Of a stretch of 64,000 bases of DNA, positions 37,303 to 48,453 are shown in pieces (positions within the stretch are counted from its first letter, which is position 1; every line of letters starts with the position of its first letter). The stretch spans positions 189,917 through 253,916 of the forward strand of contig CAKZZD010000016.1 in NCBI GenBank assembly GCA_937886715.1. The letters run 5' to 3'. A program made the translations under genes and the position numbers. A model generated the notes under the pieces. That model saw nothing but the letters and a program-made list of their open reading frames with translations, ran no database searches and was not told the DNA's origin. The stretch is from an uncultured Bacteroidales bacterium. GTDB taxonomy: Bacteria; Bacteroidota; Bacteroidia; Bacteroidales; P3.

Positions 37303-38741
37303 CCTACGCTTCCTTCCAGAGATATCGACAGCAGTTTCTGCGCCTCCACGGCGAACTCCATCGGCAGCTTCTTCAGCACGTCTTTGGCGTAGCCGTTCAC
37401 TATCAGGCCCACAGCGCTCTCGGGGCTGATGCCGCGCTGCTGGCAGTAGAAGAGCTGGTCCTCGCTGATCTTGCTCGTCGTCGCCTCGTGCTCCAGGATG
37501 GCCGTGTGGTTGTCCGCCTTGATGTAGGGCCATGTGTGCGCGCCGCACTGGTCGCCAAGCAACAGCGAGTCGCACTGCGAGTAGTTCCTCGCGTTGTCCG
37601 CACCCTTGCCGATCTGCACCAGACCGCGGTAGCTGTTGTGGCTCCGTCCGGCACTGATGCCCTTGCTCATGATGGTGCTGCGTGTGTTTTTGCCCACATG
37701 TATCATCTTCGTGCCCGTGTCCGCCTGCTGGTAGTTGTTCGTGACGGCCACCGAGTAGAACTCCGCCGTCGAGTCGTCGCCCTGCAGGATGCAGCTGGGG
37801 TACTTCCACGTCACCGCGCTGCCCGTCTCCACCTGCGTCCAGCTCAGCTTCGAGTGGCTCCCCTTGCAGATGCCGCGCTTCGTGACGAAGTTGTAGATGC
37901 CCCCCTTGCCCTCCTTGTCGCCCGGGTACCAGTTCTGCACCGTGCTGTACTTCACCTCGGCATCCTTCATGACGACAATCTCCACAATGGCCGCATGCAG
38001 CTGGTTCTCGTCCCTCTGCGGAGCCGTGCAGCCCTCCATATAGCTCACGTACGCACCCTCGTCCGCCACAATCAGCGTCCGCTCGAACTGGCCTGTCCCC
38101 TTCGCGTTGATGCGGAAATAGCTGCTAAGCTCCATCGGGCAGCGCACCCCCTTGGGGATGTAGCAGAACGAGCCGTCGCTGAACACAGCGCTGTTCAGTG
38201 CGGCGAAGAAATTGTCGCTGCTCGGCACCACGCTGCCCAGGTACCTCCTCACCAAGTCGGGATGCTTCTGCACCGCCTCGCTGATGGGCATGAAAATGAT
38301 GCCCTTCTCCTCCAGCGCCTTCTGGCTGGTGGTCTTCACGCTCACCGAGTCCATGATGGCATCGTAGGCCACGCCCGCCAGCGCCTCTCTTTCCCGCAGG
38401 GGGATGCCCAGCTTGTCGAAGGTGGCCAGCAGTTCGGGATCGACCTCATCCATGCTCTTCTTCTTCTCCTGCTTGGGGGCAGCGAAGTAGATGATGTCCT
38501 GGTAGTTCGGCCTCTCGTACTCCAGGTGCGCCCAGTCCGGCTCCTTCATCCTCTGCCAGCGGCGGAACGCCTCCAGCCGGAACTCCAGCAGCCACTCCGG
38601 CTCGCCCTTCTTTGCCGAAATCATCCTCACCACCTCCTCGTCCAAACCTTTGCGGATTGTTTCCGTTTCTATCTCTGTGGTGAAACCCCATTTGTAATCC
38701 TCATGGGTCACCTCCTCAATGATGTCTTTATTCTCTTCCAT
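37299..38741 (-). CDS. sufB: Fe-S cluster assembly scaffold protein SufB
   Basis: SufB forms the SufBCD scaffold that builds Fe-S clusters, needed here by IspG and QueG. The start was set at MEENKDIIEE (38741), giving 480 residues. Typical segments are YKWGFTTEIETETIRKGL, VKTTSQKALEEKGIIF, FCYIPKGVRCPMELSSYFRI, SYMEGCTAPQ and, near the C terminus, EHEATTSKISEDQLFYCQQRG with the conserved histidine and glutamate. sufC, sufD and sufS are not beside it; the next gene is a secreted protein. It is the first gene of the long minus-strand operon and is divergent from valS. Confidence 0.96.
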   Translation of the reverse strand: MEENKDIIEEVTHEDYKWGFTTEIETETIRKGLDEEVVRMISAKKGEPEWLLEFRLEAFRRWQRMKEPDWAHLEYERPNYQDIIYFAAPKQEKKKSMDEVDPELLATFDKLGIPLREREALAGVAYDAIMDSVSVKTTSQKALEEKGIIFMPISEAVQKHPDLVRRYLGSVVPSSDNFFAALNSAVFSDGSFCYIPKGVRCPMELSSYFRINAKGTGQFERTLIVADEGAYVSYMEGCTAPQRDENQLHAAIVEIVVMKDAEVKYSTVQNWYPGDKEGKGGIYNFVTKRGICKGSHSKLSWTQVETGSAVTWKYPSCILQGDDSTAEFYSVAVTNNYQQADTGTKMIHVGKNTRSTIMSKGISAGRSHNSYRGLVQIGKGADNARNYSQCDSLLLGDQCGAHTWPYIKADNHTAILEHEATTSKISEDQLFYCQQRGISPESAVGLIVNGYAKDVLKKLPMEFAVEAQKLLSISLEGSVG

Positions 38742-38930
38742 CTTTTTTTCAAAAATCGTTGTCCGGCGCTCTGCCTTCCTGAGGAAGAGGAGCCATTTTT
38801 CCCAACCCCCGCCGGCACAGCGCATTTTCTTTTTAACGCACCTCCCAAATAATTATTGTACATTCCAACGCTTTTTTCTATGCCAGAGGGGTCAAAAAAA
38901 CTTTTCGTCGGGCGAATCATAAAAAAGTTG

Positions 38931-38938
38931 TATTTTTG
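38931..38938 (+). promoter_or_regulatory. Bacteroidetes -7 box for valS
   Basis: TATTTTTG followed by CA matches TAnnTTTG and lies 26 bases before the valS ATG. The best TTTT-like -33 candidate is 24 bases upstream, slightly too far. Confidence 0.7.
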
Positions 38939-38964
38939 CAGCCCGAATCTAACAACTCATCACA

Positions 38965-41625
<2,661 letters not shown>

Positions 41626-41666
41626 GGCACACCGACCCGACACATACACACCAAAAACAGACAGCC

Positions 41667-42065
41667 ATGAAAAAGAGAGCGACTATGATGCTGATGGTGG
41701 CTGCATTGGCCGCAGGCGCATGCACCACCACCAGCAACATGAAACGGAGCGAATTCGACAACCGCACCTACCAGGTGGAAATGGCAATGAGCCGGCTGGG
41801 ATACTACCCCGTCGCCTTCAACGCCGAAACCGTCAACGAAGGCCACAACGACGGCGAAAAATGGGTGGACGACTACGTGTGGTACGACCACCGCTCGTTT
41901 GCCGACAGTGTGGGCCACTTTGCCGACTACACCATGCGCTACAAAAAATCCGGCAACATGGTGCTGCAGGTGACCCTGACAGGCTGCTCGGTGACCAACG
42001 CCAGAGACTACAACAAAGTCTGCGGCTCGCGCAGCACGGTGCGCAGCATCATCGAAGGCAGATAG
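41667..42065 (+). CDS. Small lipoprotein, paralogue of 32874-33338 product
   Basis: The 132-residue protein has a lipoprotein signal (MKKRATMMLMVAALAAGAC, lipobox AGAC with cysteine at 19). The mature part contains MSRLGYYPVAFNAETVNEGH, VWYDHRSFADSVGHFADYTM and ends with GCSVTNARDYNKVCG. This is recognisably the same family as the lipoprotein at 32874-33338 (GCNTSNSKDYERLCG). The two genes are 8.3 kb apart on opposite strands. The family is not one I can name. It is close behind valS (41 bases) and may be read from the same transcript. Confidence 0.8.
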   Translation: MKKRATMMLMVAALAAGACTTTSNMKRSEFDNRTYQVEMAMSRLGYYPVAFNAETVNEGHNDGEKWVDDYVWYDHRSFADSVGHFADYTMRYKKSGNMVLQVTLTGCSVTNARDYNKVCGSRSTVRSIIEGR

Positions 42066-42086
42066 CCGACCGGTCCTTCCCCCCTC

Positions 42087-43127
42087 CTACGGCGCTGCCA
42101 CAAAAGTGGCCACAAACGTCGTGTCCGACATCAGGTCGACAACACGCGGATTGTCGGCCACCCCGTCGTTCCATTGCCCAAACACATAGCCGTCGTAAGG
42201 CACGGCCCGAATCGTGTCGAGCGACCGGTCGGGAAAATAACCGCCGCCTTCCACATATCCCGACAATGTGTCCGTCGCCGACACCTCCAAATGATAGAAA
42301 TCGACGATTGGAATGAAAGGCCCCACAGCAAAATCCTTCTCCATCAGCCTACTCCAGTACGTCTCGTCGATAGGCGACCTGTTGACAAACAAACGTTGCA
42401 CCCCCAACCTGCACCGTTGGCAGAAATCCGAACCCATCTCCACCACGCATTGATAGATGGTGGGCAGATAGTTCACCGTTATCGCCGAATCCCAATTGTA
42501 GATAGTGCTGCGATGGGTGCCAGCCACATAAAACAGGGAATCGACCAGCACGGGTTGCTGAAAATAGGCCTTATATACATAACAATAGATATCGTTCTCA
42601 GTGCCTGAGGCCGACTCATAGTCGCTCAACGACTCCGGCAATCGCCACACATCCGGAAACACATTGTCCCATCTCACCGTGTCGAGCGCCACCATATGGG
42701 GCGGATAAACAGCCGGGGCCCCTGGGATCCGCGACATCCCTTGCAACAGAATCATGTATTCATCCAGACGATTCATGTTCTCAATCGGCGTTTCCGACAT
42801 CAGTTCCGCCGGATTCATCGCCACCATGGCAGCCAGCCCCTGAACAGCCATCCTGCATGGCGCATGGAATTCGGCAACATGCAACATCGGGTTAGGGTCG
42901 GACCACGCCCCATCCGCATGCACTCCTCCATGAAGATTGCGGAACATGAAATGCAAATCCAAGCTGCTGTCCAAATACGACAAGCACTGGTCATACCACA
43001 AGGGCGTGTAGAAATCGGGCTGGCGACCGAAAATCGTGTCGTTCCAGTCATAATAGGGTTGTGCCGAAAGTGTTGCACCGGCAGCCAATCCCACAACGCA
43101 CAGTATTATATGGCGAACAGTTTTCAT
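42087..43127 (-). CDS. Secreted protein with C-terminal InlB-like repeat, no sorting domain
   Basis: The 346-residue protein has a signal peptide (MKTVRHIILCVVGLAAGATLSAQ). A body of unknown fold shares a segment order with the next gene product: YYDWND..., a region like MAVQGLAAMVAM, a Val-Asp-Ser-Leu-containing beta stretch and VRWDNVFPDVWRLP. It ends in one divergent InlB B-repeat-like unit (GQWNDGVADNPRVVDLMSDT, TFVATF). The type IX C-terminal sorting domain found in the next gene product is absent. It is the last gene of a three-gene operon, 5 bases behind the next one, and probably arose by duplication followed by loss of the end. Confidence 0.78.
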   Translation of the reverse strand: MKTVRHIILCVVGLAAGATLSAQPYYDWNDTIFGRQPDFYTPLWYDQCLSYLDSSLDLHFMFRNLHGGVHADGAWSDPNPMLHVAEFHAPCRMAVQGLAAMVAMNPAELMSETPIENMNRLDEYMILLQGMSRIPGAPAVYPPHMVALDTVRWDNVFPDVWRLPESLSDYESASGTENDIYCYVYKAYFQQPVLVDSLFYVAGTHRSTIYNWDSAITVNYLPTIYQCVVEMGSDFCQRCRLGVQRLFVNRSPIDETYWSRLMEKDFAVGPFIPIVDFYHLEVSATDTLSGYVEGGGYFPDRSLDTIRAVPYDGYVFGQWNDGVADNPRVVDLMSDTTFVATFVAAP

Positions 43128-43132
43128 AAGCG

Positions 43133-44389
43133 CTATTTTTTGATAAAAGATACAACTGATGTCGTTCCCCTATTGGCAACAACCACACGATAGGTGCCAG
43201 CAGAGAAATCCGACACATCGAAATGGAACTTGGTTCCGGTGAAATCCGACTGGTACACCACCCGGCCATTGACATCGTAGACAACCACCGAATAGCGGTC
43301 CGACTGGGCCACACGAACCTCCACCCTACTATGGGCCGGATTGGGATAAAGGGCAATATGGAGCAAACTGTCGCTTTGGACAATAGCCGTAGTATCGTCC
43401 GGGAAGAAATACGCCGTGAGCGTCGAGTCGGAGAAAACCTGTATGGTTCGCGGATTACTTAAATCAAAGTCGCTCCAGAAAGCGAAAAGATACCCCTCCG
43501 CCGGAGTGGCAGAAATCACCGTGCTCTCCCCTGCACGAAACACGCCGCCGCCCGACACGCTCCCCTGCAATGTGTCGTCTGAAAGCACCGTGATGCTGTA
43601 CGACGCCGTGTCGACAATAGCGAAAAACGGGCCACAGTGGAAATACCCTATCAGAGGGTATTCTTCAAGATAATGAAACCCATCTGGCCCTATATTGCCG
43701 GCGGTGTCATCCGAATAAACCAGATATAGATCATTCGGGGGACAGGTATCGCAATGCGCAATCTCCCAAATCACAGGATACCGGATGGGTATGTTTTCGA
43801 GCCATTCTAATATTGGTCTGATCACGCCATTATTCCGCAATGTGCCCGCGACAATGAATGATGAATCGACCACAACCGGTCGTTTGAAATAAACCTCATA
43901 CGCATTCGCTAGCATAAAATTGTCAAGGTCCGAGGTGTCTGTCAGCCCTTCATGTCGCGGCAGTCGCACAGGGATAGAATCCTCGAAATTCCACGCCATA
44001 GAATCAAGCAACACAACACCTCCCGGAGCTGACGAGTCGACTTGATACAGAAGCAGCGTTTCCTTCAATGTGTCTAATCTGAGATGCGATCTGGCCGTAT
44101 ATAAAGAATAATCCTTCGGACGCCCACCCTCAAGCACCGCCAAACCTTTCACAGCCAACGGAACAGGCGTTTCAAACCGGGCCCCGATAGTACCGGTTTT
44201 GTTCGAGGTGAGGTCCTTAAAATATAACCACGCATCATGCCCCCAGGTGTAGATAGGGCAGGTGTCGTACCACACATTATAGTAATACTTGTCATTGCGC
44301 GACGGGATAGTGTCGTCGGAGGCAGCACTCATTGCCTGCACCCCTATCGGCACTAGCGCCAAAAACACAGCTGTCAATACCTTTTTCAT
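43133..44389 (-). CDS. Type IX-secreted protein with InlB-like repeat and sorting domain
   Basis: The start was set at MKKVLTAVFLALVPIGVQAM (44389), giving 418 residues. After the signal peptide comes a body like that of the neighbour at 42087-43127, with ETPVPLAVKGLAVLEG matching FHAPCRMAVQGLAAMV. Near residues 280-330 there is an InlB B-repeat-like unit (GYLFAFWSDFDLSNPRTIQV). The last 80 residues are a type IX, type A sorting domain: LYPNPAHSRVEVRV, VYDVNGRVVYQSDF, FSAGTYRVVVANRG, ending in SFIKK. The protein should therefore cross the outer membrane through the PorSS machinery and be anchored or released there. No catalytic motif was found. Confidence 0.85.
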   Translation of the reverse strand: MKKVLTAVFLALVPIGVQAMSAASDDTIPSRNDKYYYNVWYDTCPIYTWGHDAWLYFKDLTSNKTGTIGARFETPVPLAVKGLAVLEGGRPKDYSLYTARSHLRLDTLKETLLLYQVDSSAPGGVVLLDSMAWNFEDSIPVRLPRHEGLTDTSDLDNFMLANAYEVYFKRPVVVDSSFIVAGTLRNNGVIRPILEWLENIPIRYPVIWEIAHCDTCPPNDLYLVYSDDTAGNIGPDGFHYLEEYPLIGYFHCGPFFAIVDTASYSITVLSDDTLQGSVSGGGVFRAGESTVISATPAEGYLFAFWSDFDLSNPRTIQVFSDSTLTAYFFPDDTTAIVQSDSLLHIALYPNPAHSRVEVRVAQSDRYSVVVYDVNGRVVYQSDFTGTKFHFDVSDFSAGTYRVVVANRGTTSVVSFIKK

Positions 44390-44412
44390 ATCATCATGGC
44401 TTTTTGTTTTTT

Positions 44413-45897
44413 CTATTGCTGATTCTGACCGTTCTGGCATTTGGTCAAGATTTTAGTTGCCTCCGAAGTGAACGGATAGTCAGTGAACGAAACCTCTAGG
44501 CGATGGTCCAAAATGAGATGTTCGGTCCTGCGGATCACATCCACATGTGGCCTGAACGAGCGTATCTCGTTCGACAAGATGCCAAAACAACTGCTGCTGC
44601 CCCACATTGCGTCGTGCACATGGACATTCTTCTGCAATCCGTGCACCAACTTGCTGCCCAGAAATGGGTCGAACCCCGAGGCCATAATGTGCATACCATT
44701 GCCGGAAGTCGGGTAGGATGCCACCGACTTCAGCCTCGTCATGCAGCTATACAACGTCGTGTCGTAATAACTGCCGAACCGGTTCAGGTATGGAAAACGC
44801 AGGTGGGGGCACCCGTCATGGTCTGTCAGCAGCAGGGACACATACGGATGTCCCGATGCCGACGCACAGACATCCATATCGAGGAATGCATCATACGACA
44901 TCGAATCGCGGTTCCACACAACCTCCACATCTCCCCAGCCCTCGGATGGGATATGATACAAAATGAAGTGGCCCTTTGCCAGAGTTTCGGCCCTCACAAA
45001 ATGGCCCAACACCACCCCTTCTCCCACTTGGGTGCTTGCCATCGGCATCGGTGCACAATCTTTGAAAAATTGGCTGCTGTCGGTGAACAGAAAATACGTG
45101 TCGTAGTGATTCACCATATTGCCTGTCGAAAAGAAACTGCCGGGCACGCCATAACGGAGGGTAAAATAATCCCGATAATAGAAAAAATGAACCGGATTAT
45201 TATAGCGCGAAAGAGTCACAATCCGCCCATTGGCGTTAACCACATTCACAAACACCTCGTCGCTGACACTGGAGTGCGCAATGCTGATTGACGACGCGGC
45301 GGGATAATGGTCCTCCATCTCAAGCAATATCGACTGGCCTGTATCTCTTTCCCCCACAGCCAGCAATCCGCCCGGATAGGTGGCCAGCTTGCTGATATTG
45401 CGAGTCCCCTCGACAAACACAAGCGACATCGACCCCGTCCCCGAAAGCACATCCGCCACTGTGAAGCGGCCTAATATGCCAATATATTCTGGCGGTTCGA
45501 ATGCGGCATTACCAAACGGATCGTAAATCAGCTCATACGACTGCTTCCAGCGGTGTCCGCAAAAATAGCACACCCCATTCTGCAAGCGAATGTCCTCCAC
45601 CTCATAGGCGTAATTATACGGCAAAGCCGAACTCACGGGCGACGTGTAGAAATATTTCGACACACCCCCTGCCTCCACCACAAAAAAACTCCGTTTGTCG
45701 CCATATCTGCCACATGTCACCACCGTGTCGCCTCCGGTCGTCACCCGCGTAATCGACTCCCAGGCATTCAATTCCGGGTACTGCCTCAGATAACTGTTTT
45801 GACCACTGACATCTCGCCCCGTCAGCAACAATAAAACAAACAACCCGACCACAGACACCGACCTCAACATGCCGTTCACGGCATTCCGTTCTCCCAT
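44413..45897 (-). CDS. Large secreted protein, possible beta-propeller
   Basis: The start at 45897 (MGERNAVNGMLRSV) is one of two candidates, the other being MLRSVSVV at 45870; the upstream part of the longer frame lacks signal character. The protein has about 494 residues with a signal peptide (LFVLLLLTGRDVSG). The body has recurring short beta-rich blocks such as GGDTVVTCGRYGDKRSFFV, GVCYFCGHRWKQSYEL and RNISKLATYPGGLLAVGER, spaced like propeller blades. This fold is inferred from pattern only. There is no sorting domain at the end. It is the first gene of a three-gene operon with the two secreted proteins. Not recognised. Confidence 0.7.
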   Translation of the reverse strand: MGERNAVNGMLRSVSVVGLFVLLLLTGRDVSGQNSYLRQYPELNAWESITRVTTGGDTVVTCGRYGDKRSFFVVEAGGVSKYFYTSPVSSALPYNYAYEVEDIRLQNGVCYFCGHRWKQSYELIYDPFGNAAFEPPEYIGILGRFTVADVLSGTGSMSLVFVEGTRNISKLATYPGGLLAVGERDTGQSILLEMEDHYPAASSISIAHSSVSDEVFVNVVNANGRIVTLSRYNNPVHFFYYRDYFTLRYGVPGSFFSTGNMVNHYDTYFLFTDSSQFFKDCAPMPMASTQVGEGVVLGHFVRAETLAKGHFILYHIPSEGWGDVEVVWNRDSMSYDAFLDMDVCASASGHPYVSLLLTDHDGCPHLRFPYLNRFGSYYDTTLYSCMTRLKSVASYPTSGNGMHIMASGFDPFLGSKLVHGLQKNVHVHDAMWGSSSCFGILSNEIRSFRPHVDVIRRTEHLILDHRLEVSFTDYPFTSEATKILTKCQNGQNQQ

Positions 45898-45980
45898 CCC
45901 TCCTCCGCAACAACCGGAATCGGAATGGCGCCGCACCACTGTCGGGCAAGAAAACCATTTCAATCGGCAAATACGCAACA

Positions 45981-46028
45981 TAGACAGTATGTTTTAATAA
46001 ATGATAGACAGTATGTTTTAATAAATGA
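45981..46028. repeat. 24-bp perfect tandem duplication
   Basis: The 24-base unit beginning TAGACAGTATG and ending AATAAATGA occurs twice with no mismatch, at 45981-46004 and 46005-46028. It lies directly upstream of the three-gene secreted-protein operon on the minus strand, in its likely promoter region. Confidence 0.93.
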
Positions 46029-46341
46029 TTGAATATTATAAAAAATACTACAAGTATCAAATATTTCTCTTCGCACACTGAAACTGGCGTGGCATGCCTA
46101 CAACACTTCTGCCCACACATCCGGGATGTGTCAATTCGTCGATGCAAAATTACATATTTTTTTCATATCTTACAAAAAAAAATCATCTTTTTTTCAACTA
46201 CGGGTCATGACACAAGCACAACATTTTGATCCACAGCATATTCACCCAACACTAAGTCCCTCCAAAACGCCCATTTCCACTGCTTTTCCCACCCCCAAAC
46301 CCCCGATTTTTCCCTCATCCGCAACCCCCTGTTTCCCAATA
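46029..46341. other. Intergenic, no gene seen
   Basis: This AT-rich stretch with T runs near 46155 and 46185 lies between divergent operons. I found no recognisable RNA or protein gene. It ends at repeat copy C. Confidence 0.55.
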
Positions 46342-46432
46342 CCTTCTCCTTACCAACTCCTACCCAACTCCTACCCAACTCCTACTGTGGTAGGAGTTGG
46401 TATGGAGGGGGGATGGAGAGGGGTTGGAGTGG
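46342..46432. repeat. 11-bp-unit inverted repeat, copy C
   Basis: Three perfect CCAACTCCTAC units at 46353-46385 are followed by a 4-base loop (TGTG) and then GTAGGAGTTGG (46390-46400), TATGGAGGGGG and further degenerate 11-base units. It is the only copy with three identical left units, so the arms are of unequal length. Confidence 0.92.
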
Positions 46433-46647
46433 AGTTGTAGACAAGGCTGATTTTCTGCATGTTGGGAGTGGGACTACAAGGAGGGGCGACGGGACCGGTG
46501 GTGGATGGCGGCGGGGCCGGCGGCGGAGCGGACGGCTGGGATGGCAACGGGGCAGGCGGCGAAGCAGCGGTGGGGATGCGGCGGCGGTGTTAAATAATTG
46601 TTGATATTTTTGGGCCGGGAGAGGGCGGCGGGACGGCGGAAATAGCC

Positions 46648-46655
46648 TATCTTTG
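46648..46655 (+). promoter_or_regulatory. Bacteroidetes -7 box for the glycosyltransferase operon
   Basis: TATCTTTG lies 23 bases before the ATG at 46679. The preceding 46440-46640 stretch is unusually G-rich and lacks a clear TTTG at -33. It holds no gene. Confidence 0.7.
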
Positions 46656-46678
46656 TGGTCAAAATATGATGTGCATCG

Positions 46679-47848
46679 ATGTTCGATTTTTCACATTTTC
46701 TATCTGATAATTACGCACTTGTACTGGCAGGAGTGTTTCTGCTGGCGACTATTGTTTTATGTCTGTACTATGGTTTGTATCATCTGCGTGTGGGGCGCTG
46801 GCAGCTGAAACGGCAGGATGTGGAAAGCACGGGCAGTGCCACCGTGAGCGGCCTGCCGCCGGTGTCGGTGGTGCTGACGGCACACAATGACGCGTCGTGG
46901 CTGAGGGAGAATCTGGTGTATCTGCTGGAGCAGGACTATCCGAATTTCGAGGTTGTGGTGGTGGACTATCTGTCGCAGGACGACACGCAGTTTGTGCTGA
47001 AGCTGCTGAAAGACTACTATCCCCACATGAAGGTGGTGACATTCAAGGAGGATGTGAACCTTTACCAGGGCAAGAAATATCCCCTGTCGATCGGCATCAA
47101 GTCGGCGAAGAACGACATCCTTCTTTTGGCCGACCCGGACTGTACGCCGAAGAACCTGCAGTGGCTGCGGGGGATGGTGAACGGCTACCGCGGCAAGGAG
47201 ACGCAGATTGTGCTGGGCTATTGCGGACTGAAACGCACGAAGACGCTGCTGGGCTGGCTGCAGGAGTACGACAATCTGGCCTACAGCGCCCAATATCTGG
47301 GCAGTGCGCTGGCCGGACACCCCTACACGGGTTCGGGTCGCAATCTGAGCTACCGCCGTTCGTTCTTTTTCAGCCAGGGGGCTTTCATCCGTCACTATGG
47401 CGTGGCCGACGGCAGCGACGACCTGTTTGTCTACCACAATGCCAACCGCAAGAACACGGCGGTGTGCATCAACAGCGATGCCTGTCTGACCACCGAACCG
47501 AAGAAAAGTTTTGCGGCGTGGCACGACATGCGTCGCCACCGCGTGGCGACGCGCAACTGGCATTCGGTGTGGGGGCGCCTGGCCGAGGACATCCCGTCGA
47601 TCGCCAATGTGCTGTGGTATGCGGCCGGCGTGCTGCTGGTGATCAACGGCAGCCTGCCATGGATCGTGGTGGCGGGTGTGGCGCTGATCCGGTGGGCGTG
47701 GCAAATTGTCTGTTTCTCACAGCTTACGAGACGCTTCGACAATAGCCCGGTGTATATCCTGGCACCGCTGTTTGAAATTTATTTTATGATTGCAAATACT
47801 ATTTTGATACTATCTCCGTTACATAGTAACAGAAAGTTCAAAAAATAG
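46679..47848 (+). CDS. Family 2 membrane glycosyltransferase
   Basis: The 389-residue protein has an N-terminal membrane helix (YALVLAGVFLLATIVLCLYY) and a GT2 catalytic domain: VSVVLTAHNDASWLRENL near 62, VVVVDYLSQDDTQF near 93, LLADPDCTPKNLQWL near 149 as the DxD-like metal site, and GHPYTGSGRNLSYRRS near 213. TTEPKKSFAAWHDMRRHR near 271 is the acceptor region. Two or three C-terminal membrane helices follow. It should transfer a sugar from an activated donor at the inner membrane; the product is unknown. The stop overlaps the GTG start of the sigma factor gene by one base. Confidence 0.9.
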   Translation: MFDFSHFLSDNYALVLAGVFLLATIVLCLYYGLYHLRVGRWQLKRQDVESTGSATVSGLPPVSVVLTAHNDASWLRENLVYLLEQDYPNFEVVVVDYLSQDDTQFVLKLLKDYYPHMKVVTFKEDVNLYQGKKYPLSIGIKSAKNDILLLADPDCTPKNLQWLRGMVNGYRGKETQIVLGYCGLKRTKTLLGWLQEYDNLAYSAQYLGSALAGHPYTGSGRNLSYRRSFFFSQGAFIRHYGVADGSDDLFVYHNANRKNTAVCINSDACLTTEPKKSFAAWHDMRRHRVATRNWHSVWGRLAEDIPSIANVLWYAAGVLLVINGSLPWIVVAGVALIRWAWQIVCFSQLTRRFDNSPVYILAPLFEIYFMIANTILILSPLHSNRKFKK

Positions 47849-48453
47849 TGGAAGCAACCGCCACATACGACCGCCAGACACACGACTACCAGTTGGTGTG
47901 CGATGCTCGCGACCGCGGCAACTACAAGGCCTATGCCGACCTTATGAGTGCCTATCGCGAGCCTTTGTATTTGCTGTTGCTGCGGATGACGCACAACACG
48001 ACGACGGCGAGCGACCTGACGGTGGACACGTTCAGCAAGGCTTTCTGCCAGCTACACCGCTATGCGCCGACGGGGACGTTCAGCTCATGGCTGTTTTCCA
48101 TCGGTGTGAACACCTATATAGACTATATCCGGAAGCGGAGGCTTGACACGGTGTCGCTGAGCAACATGCAGCGGTCGCAGGACAACGATTTTGTGGAGTA
48201 TCAGATACCCTCAGGCGCCCCCAATCCCGAGGAGCGGCTGATACGGCAACAGCGCGACGAGGCGCTGCGCAAGGTGGTGGACCAGCTGAAACAGCCCTAT
48301 AAAGAGATCATCGAGCTGCGCTACTATGAGGAGTACAGCTACGAGCAGATAGCCGAGAAGCTCGGCATTCCCATCGGCACTGTCAAGGTGCGCCTCTCGC
48401 GTGCCAAAACGCTGCTGCTTTCGATCATCACCCGGAAAGGAGGCCTCGTATGA
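47848..48453 (+). CDS. ECF-family RNA polymerase sigma factor
   Basis: The 201-residue protein starts with GTG at 47848, overlapping the glycosyltransferase stop by one base. Region 2 is AYREPLYLLLLRMTHNTTT... with DTFSKAFCQLHRY and WLFSIGVNTYIDYIRKRR. Region 4 is PYKEIIELRYYEEYSYEQIA with GIPIGTVKVRLSRAK as the helix-turn-helix. No anti-sigma factor gene is beside it; the next gene encodes an outer-membrane protein and overlaps by 4 bases. It may direct transcription of a surface operon. This is a sigma-70 group member and unrelated to sigma-54. Confidence 0.95.
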   Translation: MEATATYDRQTHDYQLVCDARDRGNYKAYADLMSAYREPLYLLLLRMTHNTTTASDLTVDTFSKAFCQLHRYAPTGTFSSWLFSIGVNTYIDYIRKRRLDTVSLSNMQRSQDNDFVEYQIPSGAPNPEERLIRQQRDEALRKVVDQLKQPYKEIIELRYYEEYSYEQIAEKLGIPIGTVKVRLSRAKTLLLSIITRKGGLV

